A DNA stretch of 11,345 nt from Helicostylum pulchrum (lineage: Eukaryota; Mucoromycota; Mucoromycetes; Mucorales; Mucoraceae): assembly GCA_025677825.1 (NCBI GenBank), contig JAIXMO010000149.1, forward strand, positions 1-11,345, in the 5' to 3' direction. Below the pieces are notes generated by a model. It did no database searches, had not been told where the DNA came from, and saw only the letters and a list, made by a program, of their open reading frames with translations. Of this stretch, positions 1-8,576 are shown piece after piece. Each line of letters begins with the position of its first letter. The stretch's first letter is position 1. The position numbers and the translations under genes are program-made.

Positions 1-215
1 GAAAATCTACGGGAGTTTATACGGGAGTTTTGGAAACTCCCGTTGAAACTCCCGTACACGGTAGTTTAGGAAAAACCCGGAGACCGGGAGTTTCTACGGG
101 CGTTTTAGAATTTCCCTTAGATTTTCCGTACACGGTCGTTTTAGAAATAGCCGTACGTTTTCCGTATACGTCTGTCGCTGCGAATCCCGTTAGATTTTGT
201 TACGGAAATTGCTGC
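1..215. repeat. GC-rich palindromic repeat cluster
   Basis: This stretch is clearly richer in G and C than the flanking DNA and is built from short reiterated words. ACGGGAGTTT occurs at 9-18 and 21-30, and its complement AAACTCCCGT at 34-43 and 46-55. The near-palindrome CCGTACACGG occurs at 52-61 and 126-135, and TTTTCCGTA at 122-130 and 158-166. A related copy lies at 9807-9858 in inverted orientation. It is open in one forward frame for about 97 codons, but the product looks like translated repeat and has no domain. It could be a transposon end, a satellite fragment or a dispersed repeat. The left edge may lie outside the window. Confidence 0.6.
8..56. repeat. Strong hairpin in the GC-rich repeat
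   Basis: Two tandem ACGGGAGTTT units (9-18, 21-30) face two tandem AAACTCCCGT units (34-43, 46-55) across a 3-base loop (TGG). The dinucleotides AT (19-20) and TG (44-45) form the only internal mismatch, and T8 pairs with A56. The result is a 23-position inverted repeat with about 21 paired bases, the most stable fold I see in this part of the window. Confidence 0.75.
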
Positions 216-1451
216 GTTTTCCGTACTTTCTGGCCAAGGTATTGGTTCTATTTGTCGATTTATGACCTTATTATTGGCAAATTGGATTATAAAAAAAACT
301 CTATAGCACTATTATTCGCTTAAAAAGACGCGATTTTATGGTTTAAATTACTTTTTTATTGGTTTAAAATTTTTTAAATTATAGATGATATTTATTCTAG
401 ATGATACTATTCCCCACCCCCCAAAAAAAAAACCCTGCCATTATAGCGAGCCACAACCGCTGATACTACGCGGATAGCAGTAATAACAGGGTACAATATA
501 GAAAAATAAACTGTACTAACCTTATCAATGTGATGGAGCCATATACCGGACTGTAGCAGCATGAGAAGAATATTACAGCGGATAAACAGGAGAATATACT
601 AATAAAATTGATTAGAAAAAAAAAATATTAAATAAATAAAAAGTTATTACCAATAACAGCAATCATGTTCTTTTGTAAAGGTACCGTCAGTGCTCTACGG
701 ATAGTATAGCAGGTTCTATAACGTAAATGATTTAATAATACAGATCGTAAAGAATAAACATTATATAAACTTATTACCTTAAAAAAAGATTACTCTGAAA
801 AAAAAACTTGTAAACCACCAGCAGTGTGCCTATGTAAAAGAAATAGGTGTCAATAAAACGATGCTTTTTTAAGTTAAACGAATGTAATTACCTTTTATAA
901 ACAAATATGCATTTAGAGTAGTTACTATATTAAAGACGAGTATTAATACAAGTTCATACAAAAAAAATCACTTAGTTAATTTACCAAAAAAAAAAAAAAT
1001 AGCCGTCTGCACTTGTTATTACAAGGGATGGTACCAGTAAGACGATTGACTAGTTAGAGAATATCGGTTAGATTTACTGTGGCAATAGTTAAAAGGGGTG
1101 AAAGTTTACCTTTACAATATATTATGACAGTACATGTAATTAGATGAAGTCAATTACCTATTTAAAAACGTTAGCTAAAGATGAGCAAAAAAAAAGAGAG
1201 AGGTTTACCTTATATTATGTAAGAAGCTGTCAGCTATCACTTGCGTTATTACCCATTTCTTAGTTGAATGACTCCATTAGAATAAAGGAAAGTGCATTCG
1301 TTTATTTATAAAAAAAAAATAAGGAAAAAGTAAGATTTCTTTTAAAAAAAAGACTTCTCTTTTTTATTGTGGCGCTGTTACTGCTTTTCCCTTACTTATT
1401 ACTGCCAGTTTCATATCTTTTCACGTACCTTTTATTTATTTTGCTGTTGAA
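216..1451. other. AT-rich intergenic stretch, no clear gene
   Basis: No forward or reverse frame here resembles a known protein. The sequence is full of A runs and has a C-rich patch near 413-422. A degenerate CGGATA word recurs near 472, 578 and 698. The complement of GGTAA (TTACC) recurs near 519, 648, 775, 889, 981, 1107, 1155 and 1206, which looks like a row of minus-strand splice donors. A TATA-like word at 1307-1314 lies about 140 bp before the start codon of the downstream gene. It may include the 5' flank of a transposon. Confidence 0.5.
573..892 (-). other. Possible 3' end of a spliced minus-strand gene
   Basis: On the minus strand three introns of good form follow one another: 891-830 (GTAATT..CATAG, 62 bp), 777-716 (GTAATA..TATAG, 62 bp) and 650-599 (GTAATA..ATTAG, 52 bp, with a CTAATC branch site). 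They bound exons at 829-778 and 715-651. One reading frame stays open from before 892 through both exons and ends at a TAA at 575-573, containing for example the peptide TCYTIRRALTVPLQKNMIAV. No upstream start could be joined convincingly, the product is not recognised, and tiny exons in AT-rich DNA can arise by chance. Treat this as a hypothesis. Confidence 0.2.
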
Positions 1452-2513
1452 ATGTCACGCAACACCATTCCCAATGTGCAAGCTAGCTCATCTCGTAATC
1501 GCTTCAGAACCAGCAATCACGATGGTTCTCGTCAAGCTGTAACAGTTGACTATGTAACCCGTGAGGAACACAACAAAGTGGTTAGAGAAGTCGAAACCAT
1601 CATAACTTTATTTTCTGAAAACGATAACGTTCGAAGAAAAAAACAAAAAAACAGCCATTTTTGTGTAAATATATAATCAAATAATGAACCTATAGTGTAC
1701 ATGAATACTTAAAAAAAAATAGAGCATCGTTTCAACAGCATTCAAGACGTATAGTAGTGGATTTGATTTTGACGTCCCTGGTATGCTGACTGGTACAAAC
1801 AACGATGTTTTTAAATTGATAGAAGGTTGTGTTTACGGTACTGAATATTTCCAGACAAATATGTGTTTGGATGGCGTTCCAATGTCAGACAAAGTCAGGG
1901 AATTCAAGAGCCTTTGTAGAACCAGTTATGATTCTTTGAAAAAAAGAAAGGCGCTTGAAAGGGACCCTTACTTGCTTGCGCAAAGAAGAGCGCACTCTAA
2001 TAAATGCTCGAGAATGTCAAGAGTAACACTTTTATTCCTTTTTTTTACGTTACAGTTGAGCTTACCTTCATTTTTTAGAAATTTAAAAGTAGAATACGCA
2101 CTTTCTCAGGGGAAGAGGAACAAACAAAAATCCTCGGCATCATGAATTTACCTTTGGATGAATGCAAAGCATTTCTTATAAAGGAGTGTATGTCTGAAGA
2201 AGAGGATGACGAATTTTACCCAAATTCAAACATAGCTTCCTCTCTTAAGGTCATCGTACCTACATGGAGAAGTGAGAAGGTAACGTACCCGAAAAAAAAA
2301 TGAAGACAAAAAAAAGAAAAAAAAAAAGGTTTACTCACAATGTATATAAAGCTGAACCTACTATTTGAGACAATAGACAAGGTTAGATTCGAGTCTAGCT
2401 CTCATTTGCAGGAAACTAAGAGAAGGGTAACGGTGTCTGCATCATTGAATGTACCTCTTAGCGCCGTGAACAAGAGACTTCCTGCTTGGGGATTTAACGA
2501 GGAAAGACGTTAG
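1452..2513 (+). CDS. Four-exon gene, protein of unknown function (291 aa)
   Basis: I built this model from splice signals. The exons are 1452-1664, 1723-2022, 2079-2279 and 2352-2513. The introns are 1665-1722 (GTAAAT..ATAG), 2023-2078 (GTAACA..TTTTAG) and 2280-2351 (GTAACG..AAAG, with a CTCAC branch site 13 bases before the acceptor). All three junctions are phase 0 and every exon stays open, giving 71+100+67+53 = 291 codons ending in TAG. The N-terminus is basic and rich in Ser, Asn and Arg. Next comes a charged, probably helical stretch (REEHNKVVREVETIITLF), then an acidic patch (SEEEDDEF, about residues 209-216), and the tail contains LPAWGFNEERR. No known domain is visible. It resembles what I recall of a repeated family of unknown proteins in Mucorales, but I cannot verify that. 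It converges on the tnp2-like transposase gene and may be an accessory gene of the same transposon. Confidence 0.7.
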
Positions 2514-2518
2514 TCTTT

Positions 2519-2528
2519 AATAAATAAA
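2519..2528 (+). terminator. Polyadenylation signal of the 291-aa gene
   Basis: Two overlapping AATAAA hexamers (2519-2524 and 2523-2528) begin 6 bases after the TAG stop of the four-exon gene. The only other sequence before the convergent transposase stop at 2594 is T-rich, so both genes must end their transcripts within or across this 80-bp gap. Confidence 0.5.
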
Positions 2529-2593
2529 AGCTTTTTTTTCTTTTTTTTTTTGTAGTTGATATATAAATATATTCTTTACCAGTTTTACGATTT

Positions 2594-2932
2594 TTATTCT
2601 TCTATTTTTCTTGGTATATCAATAACAACATTGATGTTTTCTAATACATTGACGTATATTCCAATTGGCGAATGAATGCATTGAACAGGTAAAATATCCA
2701 TAAAGGATGCGTCCATAAAATTGTTGGAATAACAAGTAGAATTTATACTATTAAATGTTGTAACATTGGATTCGGGATCAAGATCTTTGTACCAACGAAC
2801 ATACGCTAAGGTAAAACTCGCTGTTTCCAATTCGTTATCAACATTCAATAACTCCATAGAGTGACGGAAAAAACATTGGATTTGAGCAGGGCGGAGTACG
2901 TGATCTTCAGAAGGCAAATTACTGTCTCTATA
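2594..2932 (-). pseudogene. Severed C-terminal part of the tnp2-like transposase
   Basis: This is the last 113 codons (112 aa and TAA) of the transposase gene whose body lies at 6037-8896. It is cut off by the Tc1/mariner element at the TA 2931-2932. If the element is removed, minus-strand codon TAC (6039-6037) is followed by TAT built from 2932-2930. The protein then reads GYFKAYY-RDSNLPSEDHVL without a frame change. The segment holds VLRPAQIQCFFRHSMELL, SFTLAYVRWYKD and a closing DILPVQCIHSP..IDIPRKIEE. That pattern, as I recall it, is the usual tail of fungal tnp2-type transposases. The open frame runs on upstream to 2974 only because the mariner inverted repeat happens to be open, so the ATG at 2974-2972 is not a real start. 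Confidence 0.85.
2931..2932. repeat. TA target-site duplication, left copy
   Basis: This TA directly precedes the CAGTGG end of the left inverted repeat, and the same dinucleotide follows the right end at 6035-6036. A TA duplication is the signature of Tc1/mariner integration. Confidence 0.85.
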
Positions 2933-2961
2933 CAGTGGTGCTACTAACTCACTCACAAAAA
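2933..2961 (+). repeat. Left terminal inverted repeat of the Tc1/mariner element
   Basis: The repeat begins CAGTGGTGCTACTAACTCAC and is identical over 29 bp to the reverse complement of 6006-6034. Similarity stops at 2962, where the left side reads TAG and the right side, read inward, reads GTT. The CAGT start after TA is typical of this superfamily. Confidence 0.92.
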
Positions 2962-3070
2962 TAGAAAACGACATACTGCTAGCTTAAGTTGAGCTAGCTA
3001 GATCAAATAAAAACTAAAAGATACGTGATTGTTTACTTTATTTTTTTATGTAATACAGTCGAAGAAGCAA

Positions 3071-3230
3071 TGACGTCATCAAGATAAACAATAAAAATAC
3101 TAATATTTGCCATTTCGTAATTGTGACGGAATATTTTGAAATTCTTATTTCGCAGAGTTATGTATAATGATGTAATTTTGTTTTAGACCGTATAAATAAT
3201 ATGACGTCAGGCTCTCCAAAAGTATATAAA
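3071..3230 (+). promoter_or_regulatory. Transposase promoter region with two TGACGTCA sites
   Basis: Two perfect TGACGTCA palindromes lie at 3071-3078 and 3202-3209. This is the CRE/ATF site bound by bZIP activators in fungi and animals. A TATA box (TATATAAA) at 3223-3230 lies 14 bp after the second site and 69 bp before the ATG at 3299, with a pyrimidine-rich stretch between. The spacing fits a real RNA polymerase II promoter. Control by a stress-responsive bZIP factor is inference. Confidence 0.5.
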
Positions 3231-3298
3231 TCATTCAACTTTTCCGTTGCTCTTTCCCTGTTTATCATCGATTATTTTACGCAATCAATATTTTTTAA

Positions 3299-3551
3299 AT
3301 GCACTATAAACTCAGTAAGGATAAGCGTAATGTCATCATATATCTTATAAATAATGGCGAGTCAACTAGCAACATAATTCGAAAAATTGATGTATCAGAA
3401 GCAACTGTCAATCGAATAAAAAATCAAATTCAACCAAAACGCATTTGACAAAAAGGTGGCAGACCAAGTACTATTCCTAATTGGACAAAAAAAGTAATAT
3501 TATTTAAAGTCAGAAAAGGTTATTTATTATTCGCTAAAAATGTCCGAATAT
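3299..3551 (+). pseudogene. Tc1/mariner transposase, N-terminal DNA-binding part (stop codon)
   Basis: Translation from ATG 3299 gives a helix-turn-helix like the first half of a Tc1 paired domain (STSNIIRKIDVSEATVNRIK, about residues 23-42). It is followed after residue 49 by a TGA at 3446-3448. The same frame continues with QKGGRPSTIPNW, where GRPS is the GRPR-like minor-groove motif between the two helix-turn-helix units. It then runs to FAKNVRI at 3550, where the CACTA-type element starts. The ATG is chosen because it follows the TATA box and opens directly into the helix-turn-helix. The stop could be a C-to-T change of an Arg CGA codon, but that is inference. No intron with plausible borders removes it. 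Confidence 0.8.
3549..3551. repeat. TAT target-site duplication, left copy
   Basis: TAT precedes the CACCAT end of the inner element and is repeated right after its other end at 5059-5061. A 3-bp duplication is the rule for CACTA (CMC) elements. Keeping a single copy restores the transposase frame. Confidence 0.75.
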
Positions 3552-3574
3552 CACCATGGCGAAATAAAGTGCTT
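3552..3574 (+). repeat. Left inverted repeat of the CACTA-type element
   Basis: It reads CACCATGGCGAAATAAAG followed by TGCTT. It matches the right end except at positions 4, 6 and 19. This end has CACCA where the right end has the canonical CACTA. Confidence 0.8.
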
Positions 3575-3588
3575 GGAGTGCTAAATTA

Positions 3589-3749
3589 ATCGCTGGTGCT
3601 AACGCCTGGTGATTAATTTATCATTGCTATCACCAGTGATTAATAGCTATCATCAGTGACTGATTTGTCACTGGTGATTAATTTGTCACGGGTGATAATT
3701 CTTGTCACCAGTGCTTGAGGGAGTCACTAGTGCTTGAGCTATCACTATC
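3589..3749. repeat. Left subterminal repeats, CACYRGTG core
   Basis: About nine copies of a degenerate word around CACTGGTG or its complement CACCAGTG lie here, several followed by ATTAAT or CTTGAG. Examples are TCACCAGTGATTAAT near 3629, TCACTGGTGATTAAT near 3667, TCACCAGTGCTTGAG near 3705 and TCACTAGTGCTTGAG near 3723. Such subterminal arrays are transposase or accessory-protein binding sites in CACTA elements. Confidence 0.75.
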
Positions 3750-4801
3750 GCAGTTTTAACCATAATCGGCAAATCATTAAAAAAAACAGCATTACGACGG
3801 TATTGGACGATTATTAGATGATTAGAAGGCAATATTGTATAAAATAGTTATTCGATCATACGGTAACGATAGCACATTTAGTAATAAAAATTTATATATA
3901 AAAAAAGCGAGAATTTTATTATTTACAGGTGAATTTTGTTTATAGTGTATAGTGTATATATATTACGGGGAAGAGTATAATTATGTTTAAGAAACTAGTT
4001 TGTTATGGTCTTTTAGTATCTATACAATAATTAAAAGATTAAGAAGATGAGGGGTAATAGTTATGTTTAAGTTATAACCCATTATTGTCTTTAATGTATA
4101 CAGTAACTACGTCGAGAACACAAGATAAAAGGAGAGTATACATAGCGGAATAAACCTGCACCTGGATTAGAAAAAAAAAAAAAGGTCAGAATATGAAACA
4201 AAGGTTTAAAGAAATAACATAATTACTTTTGTATATAAAAAAAGTCCTGAAGTAAAGGGCCTATAGCAAGTAGTGATACGAGTAACAGATAAATATCTAA
4301 GATAAAAATAATATGGTATTAGAACTACAAGTTGTCTTCATAATGCTAACATGACATTACCTGATCTCGAAAGAATGAGTGAAAGTACTGCATGAGAGCT
4401 AACGCCTGTATGTAAAGTTCAAAAAAAAAGAACTTTTACTTGTTTTATTAAAAGGAAAAGTAATAAAAAAAAAAGTTAATAAAAAAGTGTTTTGTTTCCA
4501 AAAAAAAAAAAAAAAGATGGCTTTATTTCCAAAAGCCCTTTAATGTGACTTTCTATTTCTAGGGCGATGTCTATTGTAATAAAGATTCTTGGTGAAGGTC
4601 TCGATGTTTCGAATAATTTAATCAGTAGCGAGTTGCGGTTATTTTACTACTGCGGTTAATTTTGGTATTCATTTAGAATTAAGAAAAAGAAAATTAAAGT
4701 GGTTGTAGTTAAATAGTAATGGTGCATAAAAAAAAGCTCATATATATAGTATTTTGTCAACCGGACTATTAAAATAACAATAACAAAAAGAAGCAAAAAA
4801 A

Positions 4802-5035
4802 ACCAGTGATAAATTAATCACCAGTGCTGGACGAACGGCTTTGTTCTTTTTTTTTTCGAGAAAGTTGTTCTTACTAGCATTTTTTTTTTTCATTTTGAGA
4901 AAAAAAAAGTAAATCTGGGCTTAAAGTTCGGAAATTGAAAACTCAGTGATTATTTATTTTTCCACCTGCCAATTCTTAATCACCAGCGCTTCCCCAAGCA
5001 CTCCAGTGCTTGCAGAAGCGCCAGTGATTAGCGAT
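4802..5035. repeat. Right subterminal repeats, CACYRGTG core
   Basis: Copies of the same core recur: ACCAGTGATAAATTAATC and TCACCAGTGCTGG near 4802-4830, then TCACCAGCGCTT near 4979, CTCCAGTGCTTG near 5001 and GCCAGTGATTAGCG near 5020. They are sparser than on the left, with a gap from about 4840 to 4975. Confidence 0.7.
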
Positions 5036-5058
5036 AAGCGCTTTATTTCGCCGTAGTG
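5036..5058 (-). repeat. Right inverted repeat of the CACTA-type element
   Basis: Read inward on the minus strand this end is CACTACGGCGAAATAAAG followed by CGCTT, so it carries the canonical CACTA start. It is followed on the plus strand by the TAT duplication (5059-5061). Confidence 0.8.
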
Positions 5059-5831
5059 TATACTTGAGAGCTCTTCGCTACGCCATTAGCTACTCTGGCA
5101 CTACAAAACTTATGAGAAGCCTAGGTTTGAAATCGAAAAATAAGACAAAAAAGGCCTTTATCAAGGTAGATCATCAAAAGGAAAGACTTCGCTGGGCCAA
5201 ACAACACCGTCACTGGACTATTGATGACTGGAAGACTGTCATATTTTCTGACGAGACTAAAATTAATCGATGGGGATCAGATGGACGTCAAATAACATGG
5301 AAGGTTAAAGGTGACCCAGATAGACTTCATAATATCCAGACCAAAATTCAGGCGGGAGGTGGATCAGTTATGATGTGGGGATGCATGACGTCACTTGGAG
5401 TAGGTTACGCTTGCCGTATAGTAGAGTATCCTATGAATTCCAAACTATATACTCACATCCTTAACAACAGTTTTAAGGTTACACTTAAATACTATGGTTT
5501 CAGTAAGAAGAATATAATTTTTCAGCAAGACGGAGATACAAAACATACTTCTAAACTTACAAAAAAATGGTTAGAAAATAATCAAATTAGGTATACCAAG
5601 AAGTGGCCAGCATGTAGTCCCGATTTAAACCCAATTGAACACTTGTGGCACCATTTGAAGTTGAGACTTGACGCTTACGAGACTAAGCCAAAAAATATTG
5701 ACGAATTGTGGAACAGAATTGATATTGAGTGGAATAAATTTACCAAAGAGGATATATTACCCTACTATGAAGCTATTCCCAAAAGAATTGAAGATGTCAT
5801 TAAGAATAAAGGAGGATATACAAATCATTGA
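5059..5831 (+). CDS. Tc1/mariner transposase, C-terminal catalytic part (DD35E)
   Basis: The frame is open from before 5064 to a TGA at 5829-5831 and encodes the end of the paired domain and the whole DDE integrase-like domain. Landmarks are FSDETKIN (first catalytic Asp, at 5250-5252), GGGSVMMWGC, FQQDGDTKHTS (second Asp, at 5529-5531) and WPACSPDLNPIEHLWHHLK (Glu at 5637-5639). Between the second Asp and the Glu lie 35 residues, one more than the usual DD34E of Tc1, because of an extra Lys before WPACSP. With the CACTA-type element removed, codon TAC is rebuilt at the junction and the protein joins the N-terminal part in frame, 340 codons in all. There is no real start codon here: TTG 5064 is internal. 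Transcripts starting at 3299 would end early. Confidence 0.9.
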
Positions 5832-6000
5832 AAATAACATTTGGTTTTTTTTTTTTTTATATATTTCTTTTTTCGCAGTTTAAATAAAACTCCGATTTAA
5901 AATATCTAATATGGATCCTATTACTTGTTTTTCTTGCATTTTCTTAATTTGGTACCAAATATCCGGTTTCTAACGCAATTGTATCGAAAGTTATGCCAGT

Positions 6001-8539
6001 TTAACTTTTTGTGAGTGAGTTAGTAGCACCACTGTAGTAAGCTTTAAAATAGCCACCTTTTAAAGACGTATTTTCAATTGAGCTGAATCGTTGACCAAGG
6101 ATGTTGATTGACTTGAATTTAGCCACTCGTTTGTCAACCTTGACGATCTGACTTGCATTTGCATCAATAGTATCATTAAATCCAAAGATATATTGTGGCT
6201 CGTTGAAATAAAACTGATAATAACATACAAGTTGTAGGTATTCTTCTTCATTTAAAAAACTATACGCCTTCTGTGTATTAAACTTCAACGAACGGACAGT
6301 ATTAATAGGTAGAGACTCAAAGCCATAGGCATGAGTGTAACTACCATTATCAATACAGCCGGCGTATTGGACATAATTTAAAAGGTCGTAATCATCGCTT
6401 TTGGATGCTTCGAGCTCTTCGGATAAATACATATCTTCGTAACTCTCATCATTACCATGAATATCTATACCCAAAAATGCAGCTTTTAGTCCAGCAATAG
6501 GAACACCCCCAGACCCCAAATCCGTAATTGACTCTACAAAAAAATCTTCTTTGTGAATCGACTGCAAGAACTTGTTTGCAATTGTGACTTCAAAGGATCC
6601 TTTGTTGTTGGTCTTGGCAGCTTTCAAATCTTGATTATACCGTTCATACCCGAATGCATGATGTGTATGCATAGGACCAAAATCAAGTAACTGACTATAC
6701 AAATGTACATGGTAATGTATATTCGGATACAAACTTTCTTTTCCATACAACCTTTCAAATTGATTACAAAATGTAACCATTTTTTGATGTCCATTTCTTG
6801 CGTCCTCAACACTCAGGCTATTTTTGCTCATAATCGTAACAGCATCAACAAACATCATCCAATTATTGTAATTAGCCATTGGTAAGCGAGACTTGAAGAA
6901 CAATGGTGAGAAAAATAAGGTGAAAATACGCCATTCGTCTGCTTTCATGTAAGAGAATCCGTCACCAATGGTAATCTTGCGAGACAAGGAAGAGGCATCA
7001 ATACCGATTGGCATCACAATTTCTTTAGTCATTTTCGCCATGGCATTTAAATCCGATCGACTAAAAAAAGTCACGAAGACCTTTTCCACCACACGTTTAC
7101 ACGTTCCAAGGTACAGATTATGCATGGGATCATACACAGTGTTTCTGACCAAGTCGTAATATCGCAATTTATGGAAAGAACTAAACCTAGTGCCATTTAG
7201 CAAAACTAGCCTTTGGCGTTCAGCGTCGTTCTTTGCATTCGACCATGTAAGCGCATAACTTCTGTTGAAAGCATTGGTTCTTTCAGGCCAATTGCCATCA
7301 AATCCGCCAGAGAAATCTCTCATCCAGTTGTCTGCTGATAGACCTGGTAATGCTTTATGACAGCGTCTACAGCCAAAGGTCGAGTTGTGGGAAGAGAATC
7401 CAAAAACTTTTGCTGCGGCAGGGAGATCCAGTACACCAACGAGTAGAGCTGCACGAACAAAGACAATTTCACCATTAGAAGAAATCATGTCAACACCATT
7501 TAATAGTGTATTCAATTCTTCGACTAATGGATCCATATAATTATTTATTTGAGACAAGCTTGCTTCATGGGGACCGGGCATCAATGATACTAGTATCACA
7601 TTCTTTCTCAAGTTTCGTGTTCTTCTATCTAAATTCAGGATAGTCATATATACGGCGCCAATAGAAAAACTTCCTTTCGTGAATGCTTGATACCAGTCCA
7701 CATTCAACGAGAACAAGATATTACTATCTGAACTTTCGACAAACGGTTTAGCATCAGATTCGTGTGCTTTAAAAGTTTTCCATGCATTTCCATCCATAAT
7801 ATCAAAAAGATGACCTTCCTTCTGTAACTTTCTTGATCTCCAAGAATTGATACTTTCCATAAATCCATTCCTTTTAAAAAAGGTTTTTAAAGTTGAAATG
7901 ATTGAGTTATATACAAAAGTATAGCGAGGGACAAGCTTTCCGGATTTTGTTGTATTATACAAATCGTTCTCGCAAATGCTCAAAGGAAGTCCAGTGGTTG
8001 TTGAATAAGACTTCGTAAAAGTACATTGGTGATACTGTTTACGGTCATTGTTGTTGATAGGGATATTATAAATAGCGTGGCAAGCGCTGCAGCTAACATA
8101 TTTGGTAATGCCGGTGTAGTATTTTTTTGCAAATTGCATTCGAGAAACGAAAGTTGGAAGTCTTTTAGGAAAACGAAATTCCAAGTTCAAATAGGCCAAG
8201 ATAATGTTGAAAAACACCATTACAATCTCACACCCTTCTTCAGTGAGATGCTTTCCATGCAACATTAATAACATCAATACGAAAATGAATGCCACTGATT
8301 CTTCTGGAAATACAGAAGGTTCTTGGGGATCTGCAGAAAATGATATTTTAGTTAGTTTTTTTTAAAAAAAATAAAATAAAATAAAATAAAGTACCTTGTT
8401 CCTCAGAACAGTGTTCTTCAGATTCAGATTCAACATCCTCGTCATGAATAACATTGGTAGTAGCTTCTGATTCAGCTTCAACATCGTCGAACGATTCAAA
8501 ATCGTCTATAGAAATAAATAATATATTAGTATCTGTCAC

Positions 8540-8576
<37 letters not shown>

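Larger units (their letters stand above)
3552..5058. mobile_element. Non-autonomous CACTA-type element (1507 bp)
   Basis: The ends are CACCATGGCGAAATAAAG on the left and, read inward from the right, CACTACGGCGAAATAAAG. They match at 20 of 23 positions (3552-3574 and 5036-5058) and are flanked by TAT at 3549-3551 and 5059-5061. Dense subterminal repeats of a CACYRGTG core lie inside each end. The middle (about 3760-4800) is AT-rich with A runs, and I see no frame resembling a protein, so the element must be moved by a transposase encoded elsewhere. CACTA ends, a 3-bp duplication and subterminal repeats together are hallmarks of the CMC superfamily. The alternative, a MITE of another superfamily, fits the duplication length less well. 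Confidence 0.8.
2933..6034 (+). mobile_element. Tc1/mariner transposon inserted in the tnp2 gene
   Basis: The element is 3102 bp between perfect 29-bp terminal inverted repeats and is flanked by TA on both sides. It carries a plus-strand transposase gene (N-terminal part 3299-3551, C-terminal part 5059-5831) with a DDE catalytic domain. The unusual length for a Tc1 element is explained by a 1507-bp CACTA-type element at 3552-5058. Without that element it would be 1592 bp after removal of one TAT copy, which is ordinary for the family. It is probably no longer autonomous, because its transposase gene is both interrupted and carries a stop codon. The intact host frame and identical inverted repeats suggest that the insertion is recent. 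Confidence 0.92.

Noticed and set aside
30..323. A 97-codon forward open frame over the GC-rich repeats
   Set aside because: Its sequence is a translation of reiterated ACGGGAGT and CCGTA words, shows no domain and runs into AT-rich DNA.
2594..2974. A stand-alone 126-aa protein starting at the ATG 2974-2972
   Set aside because: The first 14 codons come from the mariner inverted repeat and its interior. The rest is the tail of the split transposase.
3589..3749. CRISPR-like array of short repeats
   Set aside because: The units are degenerate, in both orientations and irregularly spaced, and they lie inside transposon ends in a eukaryotic setting.
5668..5883. A 71-codon forward open frame
   Set aside because: It is a shadow of the Tc1 transposase in another frame.
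2931..6036. The 31-bp inverted match as a sign of a chromosomal inversion or an LTR
   Set aside because: It is inverted rather than direct, begins TA-CAGT and encloses a Tc1 transposase, so terminal repeats plus TA duplications explain it fully.
6060..8268. Several 60-80-codon frames on both strands within the tnp2 body
   Set aside because: All overlap the long transposase exon, which has clear motifs, and none shows a domain.
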